From NCBI RefSeq assembly GCF_037975245.1, contig NC_092578.1:16376821-16440820 (forward strand): a stretch of DNA of 64,000 nt, read 5' to 3'. Position numbers and translations under genes: made by a program. How positions within the stretch are numbered: the first letter of the stretch is position 1; each line of letters starts with the position of its first letter. Below the pieces are notes generated by a model, which worked only from the letters and a program-made list of their open reading frames with translations, made no database searches and was not told the origin of the DNA. Shown piece by piece: positions 40,401 through 52,400 of the stretch. This stretch comes from Apostichopus japonicus. Its lineage: Eukaryota; Echinodermata; Holothuroidea; Aspidochirotida; Stichopodidae.

Positions 40401-43400
40401 TCTGCCCTTGACCATCGTCCCTCGATTTTCATCTTGCAGGGTGAACCAGCCGTCAAGCTAACACCTTGCTTGTGGTTTTTGTAAATTGTGATAATATGTA
40501 TGTATTTTAGATCCTCCTGCAAGCAGGAACTCGTGAAGAAGCCATCATTGGCTTATCAAAGCCGCAAGCTGACCGAAGTCAGTCTCTTAGATTCATATTT
40601 AACGTCCATATTATGGAAAGATGACCTATGATGATGACCTATGGTAGTAATAGCTACATTAGTTCACTGCCCTCTTACCTGTCTCCTCAACAAAAGCACT
40701 CTGCCATCTACTCAGTGACCAACAACACAAAATTGTAACTTTTAATATAGCTTTTCATGCTGGCACAGTACAGTACAACCCTACGTTGTCGTTAAAACAT
40801 ACATATTAAATATACCTCCTAATAAACATTCTACATTTTTTCTTTATTTCCGAAGTTTTTCAAACAATTTGCAAACTGCAGACATAATAATTTACTTTCA
40901 CTCCTCTCTTAATTACCTGTCACCATTTTCGCATGTGCGCTTAAAAGTCGTTTAGCACATCTTAGCACTGTACCCCTGTGACCTAATTCAGGGTCAACGA
41001 CCACTTCCTCTTCGCAAATCTACCATTCTCAAAGCTTAAAACTTACAATCGTAGCTCCAGGATAATTTTAAATCCGCCGGAATCTGGTTGGTTTCAAACA
41101 TTTTGGTGAAATTACGTTAAATGAAGTCAGCATTAGGACCTGAATTCAATATAACATCCTCTGTATCAAGTACTCGATAAGTATCCTGTTAAAAAAAATT
41201 TTTTGGGCGTGAAGTTGCTCGTTAAATATTCTTACCATGAGTGTTGTCTTTACAAAGCAAACTCAATGATATTTAGAGACATTCTATGTAAGTCCACAAA
41301 TATTGATTAGCTGCACCGAGAATACGCTCTCAAAAGTTTCATAGCTAAGTATTAAAATACTGTATCGTTCAAACCATGTTTTTTTTTATCAAATATGCTA
41401 GAAGGACATTTTACCATAATTTTGTAGACTTTTGCTTGTTTATAATTTTCCCTCTTGTTAAACTTTTGTTTCATTGAAGATCACCTATCCACTGTTATAT
41501 AGAATCATCTATCGTAACAACAGCAACAAAATTACCAGAAATACCATTTTTTCACCACCTTAAGGCATTTACTGACTACGAAGAGAAAGGTTTCTGCCAG
41601 AGTAGTTTATTTTCAAAACAGTTTTTCTTTGCACTCAACGTGGATGACGTCTCTTGTCATATCAGCGCAATAAATATTACTCTGAAATAATCAATACTTC
41701 CATTCTATATTTTGGCTGACAAGAACAGATAAAGACTGAAGCTAGATCAAGAAACGGGCGAGTAAAACAAACGTCACCCGCTTTCGGTAATTGTGTGATT
41801 CATCAAAACCCGCCAGAATCTTTTACTTTATGGTAGTCATTTCCGTTCATCAAAGATTCATCTTTATAGCTGCCTTTCCGTGGGCCCCTTTTTATGGAGA
41901 AATGGGAGACTGTTCAGTCTCAGAGAGCGGTCATTTTTTTATTTTTAGACAACATACTTAATCCTAATGTGATGTGACCGTTGCATTTCTTGTCTTGGTT
42001 TTCTATTCTCTTTATTCCGGGGAGAGAGATTTATTTAAACCTTTACGTACGACTGAATCGCAAGTACTGTGCTAATATTATTCTTTATGGCCTATTAGAT
42101 GATGTGGAGAGGTAAATTGCGGTCTTCTAGCACACTAGGGAAGAGTAAACTTAGTGTGAAACTGATATTTGTAGAGGTGGGGAAAAAAGAAGCTCTCGAT
42201 TAAACAGCACTAACATTTTGAGGAGGATTGGTCTCTGATGGCTTCGTAGATATCTCTCTCCCGAACATCGTGTTGGAGTATGTGACATTTAAGAAAGTTT
42301 GTTGACTTCTCCCCATGGGCTTGGACATTAAGTGCCTGCCAATTCTCTCTATATTTTCTGTCTATATTGTGAAGTTGATTTATTCAACAAAGACAAAGAC
42401 ACAACCCAAAACAATTCCTGTTTTGATGAGTTAACTTTTGCTGTCGATAAACTGGTCACACCTTCCTCCTCCTCACCCTCCTCCTCACCCATTCCTTATC
42501 CCGACAACCTCCAACAGGTTTGTGATTGAGTGGGGAGGAGAGGGGGGGGCGGGTTAGAATGCAAACCGATGTTTGTAGTGTTGAATTTGGAAATTCATGG
42601 CGCCATTCCCACGTGAAAATCATTGCTGTAAAGAATTTGGTGAAATTAAGCTTAAAATTCAAAGTTTTAACTTTCTATTCAGTGTTGATCATATGCCTGG
42701 ATGTGTTGTAGACATACTTGACCTTCTTCTTTACTTCCTTGAAAAATAAAGATGATGAAAATTACACAACGGGTGATAAATAATTACGGCTAAAACTATC
42801 TCAAACACTTTCCGAGTGTAACATGAATTTCAAACAAAACCTGGACACTTTCACGGCATGATATCTTCTCGTTAACAGTTTGCGGCGACCATTATTGTAC
42901 ACTTTTCACTTTGTACACTCTGTTTTGTACACTTTGTTGTTTAAGGTTTATACTAGTAATAGCTTGTGTGCAATCTGCAATTCATGCTTTTATATCTCAT
43001 CCACCTAACGCAGTGTAAGAAATTACCTTCATATGCACAGATAAAAAAAATCATCTTAATATGTATGCAAATACTATACATCTGTTCCGACTTACTCGTT
43101 TCTATATGGACCTTTCCTGTTCCTATCTCTCTGACTTAAAAAATATTCAAAAGAGCACAAAGGAACAAGAACAAAAGCCAAAACAAAACAACAACAAAAA
43201 ACAAAGGAAAATGAAATGGTAGGACAATGACTCAAATGCTTAATACAGCCACAAATTTCAAAGCCAGTTATTCGTCACTTGAGGGTTTATATATCGGTCG
43301 GTTCTGTCTGTGATGGTGCGCTAATTCAGGAGTGTCGAAAACAGCTTTTTTTGTTAATCTCATACTCACGTCCTGGATTTCAATAACTGTTAGATTTTAT

Positions 43401-46400
43401 CCGTTACTCAGATCTGCTCAAACTTTATCCAGTCATCTGAACTGGATAATACTGTATAAATGCAGTATATAAACTACATTGATTTTTAAATTAGTCAGAA
43501 ATTATCAAAACAGGAAATGAAAATTGGAGTAAAAACTTGATCATTTGTTTCGCAGGATATTTTCTTCTCGGGCACGTTGTTAGACTTTTTGTAGGATGAA
43601 TTTAAAACTAGATATATGCAAATTGGTAAAAGTTTGGAACTCCCGCCTCACCATTCTCTGATTGACCCACTTTCCTGCCTCTCGCTTCCCCTAATTAACC
43701 TCACTTTCCATCACCATCCATTTCCTCTTTCTTCTGAATCTGTCATTCTGGCATTTTGAAGTAAACATCAATTTGTATTTAGTCACTGTGAATGTAAAGC
43801 TTGAAGCCACAAATATTTAAGAATGCACTTAGTTATAAATCTTTTGAATGTATAGAAAAGTCAAACTGAGCGTTTTGAAATTTTTGAAGTTTATCAAATT
43901 CCAGGCTTCCATTAGGCCTTGTGATCCGCCACCACGGTTATTGAGTCCCACTTTAAATCTTGTGTGGTTTGAAATGCCAAGAAACCCCTAATTCCCTCCA
44001 TGGTTAATTTGGAAAGTTTTAAGTACACAAATGCATAATCTTCAAATACATTTTACCCGGTAACAGCTCTGTAGATTGCCCAGCAATACAATAGAGAAAG
44101 AATAGGTGGCCCTGCCCGCCTTGACAACATTCGATTACGTTGGCGATGCGATAAATCTTTTGCGTCAGAGAGCTGAATTTCATTTTTTTTTGGCCTGATG
44201 TCGTTTGGACGGTTCCATAAATCAAAAAACTTGTCAGCATGTTTGTACTGTCGTTTCACTGCCAGCAAATATCTGGTCAGTTTTTTTTTTTAATAAAGTC
44301 AGACCCATCTCTCAAAGTCTTCCTCAGATGTTTCAATTTTGTTAGCTTGTTAGAGTTTGGGGCCTGCGTGGGCATGAGATGGCCAAGTGAAGGTCATATG
44401 GGAGAAATATCTAAAGGTGTGCCTCTTTTGGGTAGAGATATAAAGTAGAGACATGCATCTTAAGTACTCTATTTAAATATCAAGGACGCAAAATCTACTA
44501 TAATCATCTCTGTATGAGATACAGTGTAGAAGATAAATGTTAAACCATTTCGCGTACTACTCTATTCTGTTTTAATATTAAACATTAAATAAATAAAAAA
44601 CTTACGGTGTTTAATCACAAAAGCTTTTGGATCATTAATCAAGTATAAGAAACTTTTCCAAATTTCTAAATCACCAGTTAGGATATATATAAGAAAGTAA
44701 CCTTACAAATATTCCATAATTTACATCTTTAAAAATTGTGAAATGACAAGTTGATCTCTAAATCGTCTTATTAGATAGGTATTTTGTTAAAATTTGCATT
44801 TAGTTTTCACATTAGTGAAAAAATTAAAGTTTTGTAGGATAAGCTAGCTGGGAACACCGAGATCACAGCTTGAAGAAGATTCAGCATTTCTATCGGATTC
44901 CCTTGTTGAGCGAGATGGCATTTTAATCTGAAAATGACAAGTTGGTCTCTAAATAGTCTTATCAGATACAACTGTGTTAAAATTTGCATTTAGCTGTCAC
45001 ATTTAATGTAAGTTTTGGAAGATAATGCTAGCTTAAAATTCAAAATATCACAGCTTGAAGAATATTTAGCATTTTCTATCGGATTCACAATTTGGCAGAG
45101 TTTTAAGCTTTGTACCTTCGCTTACAATATGTCAGTAAAGTTGCCATAACAACCAGTTTCATGCATCTTCTGTTTGCCGAAGATAAATTTAATATCACAA
45201 GGTTAAAGTAATGGCTAAACTAAGGTTGTCATGTCAGGCAATTAGTTTGACAGTCGTTAAGAGCCAGACCTTTTAAAATATGTCCGGTCTTTGTTTTTTT
45301 AATAGACTTGATGATGTCATCGTTGGTGCGCCGATGTATTCGGATGAACGAGCCGGTTTCTTGGATAACTGGGAATGCGGCAAAATTTCCGTCTACTACC
45401 AAGAATCCTCTCCTGCCAAAAGAGCTACGGTAAGAAAAGGAATGAAAGAAAGGTTATCGTAAACATAGATTTACAGCTGTACTCCTTCTTTTTGAGACCA
45501 GATTTACAGGGAATCATTTATCCAGTATTTGCATCGCAATTATGCTATACAAAATGGACACATCGTTATACAAGTACAATCATATATAGAATAGTTTTTT
45601 TTATACATAGGAACTGTAGTACATTATAAGGGACAAAATATTTTTCAGAGAATTCAAATTTGCTTCCCAAAACTTTGATCACTAAATTAATATTCCCTGG
45701 AGTAGTTTTTAAAAGGCATGCAATGGATTAAGTCCTTTAAACAATTTGATGTAATGAAATTTTTAGATTCCTGATGTTTTTTGGTTTTGTTTTTTTGTCT
45801 CCTTTTATTAAAGCATTGATGTAAAAGTTCTTGTTCTCTCTTGTCCTGCACCATAGGCACTCTTCAAACCACTTTCTTGATGTATTTTACCTTTTTTAGT
45901 CTCCTTTCATTAAAGCATTGATGTAAAAGTTCTCATTCTCTTTTGCCCCGCACCATAGGCACTCTTCAAATCACATTCCGACCACATCCTGGGAACGCAG
46001 AAGCAGGCTCGCTTTGGTTACTCAATGACTTCTCTTGGAGACATAAACTACGATGGTTATGATGGTAAACAAATCTATTCAAATTTAAAAAAAATTAAAA
46101 CGAACAGACTCACAAAATAGAAATTCTCTCGACTTCCAATGACGTTTAGCAGTAAAACAAAATTTTACTTTAACAGTGGTGTAAAAGAAATATATTCAAA
46201 TATCTAATTTGTGTTTGCAGTAAAGGTTTGAAAAGAATCTTCTCATAGTTTAATGCAATTTAACAATCAGGTACATTCTAGGCTCTAATGTCTATGTACG
46301 CTCTGAACAACTGCATAATGTTATCCAGAATCTTGTTGTGCCATAATATGGAAACCACACTAGCAATGCTGTGTTCGACCTGTGTCTTCAAAGCCTAGAA

Positions 46401-49400
46401 AACATTAACATCACAAACGTAACTGTATGCTTCGTTTGTTCCTCTCACACCCCCTTCATCGAGCCTCTGTTTAGCAATGTAGATGGACTCGTGCTGCAAG
46501 GGAGATCCATGCTATCTTTCTTTACCTGAATGACTCTGAGCTTTTTTTTTCTTTTTTTTTCAACGCAATTTCAAAATTCAAGAACCTCTTGTGCATCCCT
46601 TTTAACCATCTAGAAAGGGCAGTGATATGGTTTTTCTGAGTGAGCTCTCTCTATCTCATGAAGTTTCTGTCCAGAGTTTAAAAAAAACAAACAATTGTCT
46701 GTCTCACAATGTCTCTCAGCAATATAATGTTTCATTTGAAATGACTACTTGGGTTGCCATGACTACCAAGTCATGAAATGACCACAATATTAAGTTACAC
46801 TTGCTGAATCAAATGAGCAGGTCATGCTTGTTTGTTCTTGTTTTCTTAAAAGGTGTGGTAAGGAGGGAAGGAGATAGGGGGAGGTAGGGGGGAGGTTGTT
46901 AATTAATTATCTCATTCTCTGTCAAACAATGATCTGTCTTTCTCTTCCATCCCCTCTTGCTATTCATGAAGACATTTGGTATGACCAATGATTCTTTGAA
47001 ACAGCACAAATTCAAATTTGGTGGTACCGTGGCTAAAACATCCTCCCACCCTAATGCCACCCTGACCATCACCACCAAAGAAATCAGCCCCATAATACAA
47101 CGCTCCAATTTTAGGTGCAATCGATGTAACATCAGCCGAAGCTGTCACATTTTGACTTGAAATATATATAATTTTTGAAGTTTGTATTTTTTTTACATTA
47201 GATCTGGACTATTTTTCCAAATTTAGCCAGATTATCATCACTCTCATCTTGTCTTCAAGGCAAAGAATCAAATGTTCAGTTCTCATGAAAACCCTGGAGG
47301 ACTGTTTGTGATAAATAAGTTAAGATTATGTAAATTGTTGACTCTCTGAGACTTTCTGGATGCAGAAGAAAGAAAAGAAAAAAATTGGAGATGTGAGATA
47401 TTGATAAAAAAGAAATTTTCAAAAGAAATTTCAAAAATTCTCAAAATAAAATTATTTTTTTTGAGGTATGAATCAATATTCATGATTTTTTTCTTCTTAA
47501 CCCCCCCAGACATTGCTGTTGGTGCTCCATACGATGGTCCCAACGGTGAAGGGAGTGTGTATATATTTAATGGAAATGCTTCTGGATTAGTTTCACGCCC
47601 GTCTCAGGTAAGGAAAAGAAAAAAAAAGACAGTTTAGAAATTTATGATTCAAGGATTTTAATATTTCAATAGAGTGTTCCCAAATGTCGATCTGATCATA
47701 TACAATTTTGGCAGGTAAGGAGTGAAGCTTTCGTAATACTTTCCTACTCAATAAATACTTTTATAACTTCTGGCAGGCAGTTTTCCTTTGAAAATATATA
47801 GATTCATCTAAAATACCAACTTTTAGCTTCTAAGGATTTGATTCAGGTTTCTGTTATGCTAGTAGATCATGTGTTCAATCTTCAGTGTTGTTGTTGTTTT
47901 GTTTTTAATTGTTTTTGGTATTTTGTAATTTGTTTTCTTTGTCTTAGGCTTGTGTAATCATTACAGTATGTTGTGTTCTTTTGGGTTATTGGGGGTCTTT
48001 TTTTGGTTTTGATTTATATCTTAATTTATGTATCTGTTCACTTTTCCATGAACGAACTCTGTCTAAATGTTCAAAGATATGGTTCCATTTCTCAGTTTAG
48101 TAGCTATAAAAAGGGAACCGACATTGTGATTGTGGCCTCCTTGATTGACTTAGTCGTCGAAACTCCAGAGATGAAGGTCAGATCGAAAAAGACATGTAAA
48201 CCAATCTATCTGTAGATTGAGGAGGATTGTAGAATTAGTAGAATATGCTATAAAAGATGTATTTGTAAATTAAAACTTATATCACAATTGGCATGTCACC
48301 ATGTCTTATTCCACTAAATAATAATAATAATAAAGATATCATCTTATCATACTCACAGCTTTTATGTTCATCCATCAGAATGTATTAGGAAAGCTTAACT
48401 TAAAGAGGGCATCCTATCGCACCAATTCTTTTGCATGTGCAAAACGGTGAAATTTATATATCAGTCTTTGGACCCAAAATTATTTTCTGTTTTGGATTGA
48501 AAAAGGTTCGGAAAAATGAGATTTAATATCAGGTCGGTGGTCTCTGCCTCGTAGATCTCCTTGCACGTCCTCGGTCAGAAAGATCCAAAAAGTTATAATA
48601 AGACCAAAAATATCAGATTGATAAGGAAATTTTAATCTCTTTTTTTTTTGTAGGTTTTATCACCGACAGACCTCGGTCTTAGTAATATCAAAACATTTGG
48701 GTTCTCCTTAGATGGAAATATGGACGCAGACGGGAACAATTATCCAGGTGAGAAAATGAAGCAACATCGAGTGGGGTGAGGGGGGAGGGATTTGGTTAGT
48801 TTGGGGGGGGGTTGGGGAGGAGGATTTGGTTAGTTGGGGGAAGGGGTTGGGCAGGACCCAAAATGAAATTTGTGTGGCAAGGTGTACCCAACACACTGTA
48901 AGGAGTTGGGGGTGGGATGTAGAAGGGAGAGGAACAATATAATAATAATTGTATATTGATTTAATTCTAATGCATTCTCTGGTTAAAACTGCTTTGTCAT
49001 CCCTAGCCTAGCAGTATGATTATGAATTCCCCTCCAACGGAGTGATCGTATTGTCGAACACAGAATGAAATTCTATTTGGGTATACGAGATGACCCAAAA
49101 CAACGGCAACGTTCAGCAGGTTCTATATACATGTAAAACTGGGCTGAAGGAGGAAGCCTTGAAAATGCCACCACAGATAATATCAAACTAGATATTATGC
49201 TGTTTATTTCATATCTTTAATCTTGAATATCATTCCTTTCAGAGGAGGCTTGCATGGGGAGGGGGAGAGAGAGGAACATTGCGATGTTAGTCAGGCAAGG
49301 GATATATACCTGTCACTACACACTTAACTGCACTCTCATGTTGAGATCATACTACAGTGTGTGTTGCAACCTGCATAAACGTTGCAACCATGCATGCAGT

Positions 49401-52400
49401 AGGATATCAGGCTCTCGGAATGAAATGTATGACGTTGTTGCTAGGGTTACGTACTCTGGAAGGTGTCATAGGTTCCCGCTGATGGAACACTTAATATTCT
49501 CCTCTCAAGTTTAAGAGAACATGCCCTATCTTTACCTTTCTTCCATCTCTAATTCTAAAACAGTATTTCCAGTAGTAGTGATAGTCCTCGACATCTGTAA
49601 TTGCATGAGATTAACGGAAATGAATTATTCCCAAGCATGGTGAGGCTGTATAGGTATTGTATCTTCACGATATGCTCGGCAATCTCGTTCCCATTCCTGT
49701 CGATTAGATACTCTTGTCAGAGACAGTCGCTAGGAAACCTGTCATTAATTTACTTCCTCGCCCGTCTTCTCTTACTTACAGATCTTCTGATTGGTTCACA
49801 GGAATCTTCCTTTGTAGCTCTCTTCAGGTAATCCACTCTTCTTCGTGTCAGCTGTGCGAAACGTCTTTCCGTACGAAAAGGGGTTTACCGCTTACATTTT
49901 TTTTTATATTTATGTCTGTTAGTCGGTTTTGAAAAACATGTAACGACCAGGGGAAATTTTTTTGTTTGAAACTTATTTCATTTGCATATATGCAAATGTG
50001 GTATTGAAGGAGGGTGGGTGGGTGAAGGTGGTGGGATGTACGTTAGAATTCCATTCCACTAGTTGTTCTCTTCACATTTGTGATCAAACCTGATCTTCGG
50101 GGTAAAAAGTAAAATGTGCCAACTTTCTCGAGAGAGTTTGTATGTCTGAAAACTTAAATCTTGTTTAATTCAAAATAGTTTGGATAAATTTGATTGAATA
50201 TGCAAAACTGGTCTTATGTACGGATAGATATTAAGTTGCTAGAATTCAAATTTCATTAAGGCAATCTCTTACTTGTAAACATATTTGACATTCACATTCA
50301 ACCTATCGATAATGCGGTCTTGCTTCTACGGAAGCTCGGTACAGAGCATTTTTGTTCCGAGTCATACAACCGCATGTCCGTTGCCCGAGAGTGATGGTTT
50401 TTCTCACCCGCACGGCCGGTACACTTCATGTCAATCTTCGAAACGAACTAACTTTGCACAATCTTGGGCGTATTTTTCACAAAATTGGCCAAATTTCAAC
50501 TTGATTTTTTGCAGAGCTCGACCCGTAGTCCACATATCACCAGTGCTGACCTTAACACCAGAAGGACTTAACCTCGACGAGAAGAATCTGAGGCTGTCTG
50601 ACGGTACCATGGTTTCGAGGTAAAAGTTTGAATATGCAAATTTATGTTCACTAGGTCAGAGATCATGGGTTGCTAAGTAAATATCAAAGACTTTGTTTCT
50701 AGGTCAAGTCATGACATCATCACAGTGTAATATTATTATGCACTTGTCTGGCTGAACATTATGCATATTTTTGCTCTGGAAAACTTTAATGTGAAAATTT
50801 GATATCGACTGTAGGTAGTACTTATCAACCTTTCTGATAAATGGTAAATGGTAAATCAACAGTGCAATGCCATGATGAGAGAGGGCCCCCTTTAAAGCAT
50901 GCATGGGTTTCCAGAGAGACACTTCTCCACCCAAGAATTTATGAGACCTTTACATAGAAGGCCCCGGTGGCATTTTGTGTCCAGGGGGCGGGCCTGGCTC
51001 TGAAAGTCCCTCGCTAAATGTGGAAATGATTCTTCTTAGCAGAAACATCAAGGATCACTCTGTTTAGCCCCCCATTTTTTCATGAATTCTTCTTTTTTAA
51101 TTTTTTTTGGGGACAAACATGAGACAGCTCGTGAGAATTCTCTGTGATATTCTGACATCATCTGGCTAATAAGCATCAGTTGTATGTTATTATTCAAAGA
51201 TAGTTTCTACAGAGCCTTGAAGAAACATCTGGTGTTTGTAATGTAACACCAAAAGAGAGAGACGTTACGTTCTTGAAACTGATATTGTTTTTTCATTTTT
51301 TTTGTCCTTCTTCGTCTCCAGTTTTCAAGTGGATTTGTGTTTCAGTTACAGTGGAAGATACATTCCCAATACATTAGGTAAGTTAAGGCCGTCTGTCGCA
51401 AAACTGATCGAGACGGACTTTATATCCTCGGCCAAGTTTAGGAATTTACAAGTTAAATAATGCCCGAATACTCAGATTTAATTGCGATACGTTGTTGACC
51501 GTTGAAAACCACAGCTAGGTGTGTAGGTTGTATTTTGTGCACCAATTTAATTTTTGAGTAATGACCCTTTAAACATCAGAGGGTCATCAATCAAAGTGGC
51601 TGGACCCCTTAACCTACAACAACAGATTATTTCCCCCACTCCTCAGAAGGGATGCAAATCTCAATGGAGAACCATAGGACGTCTGTGGCCTCAAATAACA
51701 CATACAAATCCCATATTTGTCACGGATGAATATGTCCAATGTCATCCACTGGGTGCCCTAGTTGTGTGTTTCTGGTTAAGCTTTTGGTTGAGTTTAGGAG
51801 GGATATAAATAAAAGATTTTCATAAAACAAGTGAAAAGTGGGACTGCATCGATTTTACCTTAATTAAAGGAGCTTTTCAGGCTGTCAGTAAATTTTTTGT
51901 TTTTGTTTTTGTAATTTCTTTGTTCTTTTGGTGTATAGGAATCATCTATACAATTCAGCTAGACACCCTATATACCCTGGGATCCAGGGTTCTCTTCTAT
52001 AACGAAGGAGCAGCAGACGAGCCTTCCTTGAGACAAGCAACAGTACTACCCAAGGGAGAACAAGAGTGTCTTTCAAAAACGGCTTACGTTAAGGTACATT
52101 TCATCGCTCTCTCTCTGAGAAGTCTCTTCTCCCGTTCCATGCGTTGTAGTTTTCATGACCGATGCCATTTGGATCTGTAAAAGTTAATTCATTTATTTGT
52201 TTTATCGCCAATTGTGTACTATGGGAAAGGAAGTCTCCTATAAATTCTTAAAAAGACTTAACAAAAGTAGGAGACTCCCTGCAAGAAAAAAAAAAATGTA
52301 CAAATATAAATAATACAGTATATAAGTAAGGATTAGGTGTACAGTAATAATATCCTAATGATGCTGAGATGGATACGTGAATAGATTATATAATACTAGT

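Larger units (their letters stand above)
35061..45305. other. 10.2 kb intron between exons 5 and 6
   Basis: Contains the 21-bp minisatellite (36958-37412), a short duplication at 38068 and the 190-bp duplication at 44740. The rest, including 38200-44700, shows only AT-rich sequence with T, A and G/C runs; no exon is supported. Confidence 0.6.
46065..49781. other. Introns between exons 7-10
   Basis: Introns 46065-47509, 47608-48653 and 48748-49781. AT-rich, with G-rich tracts at 46855-46900 and 48775-48860. No further exon or RNA gene seen. Confidence 0.55.
49828..51938. other. Introns between exons 10-13
   Basis: Introns 49828-50514, 50620-51321 and 51378-51938. Only the dispersed repeat at 51505 and a lone TTAAAGGAGC end near 51866 stand out. 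Confidence 0.55.
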
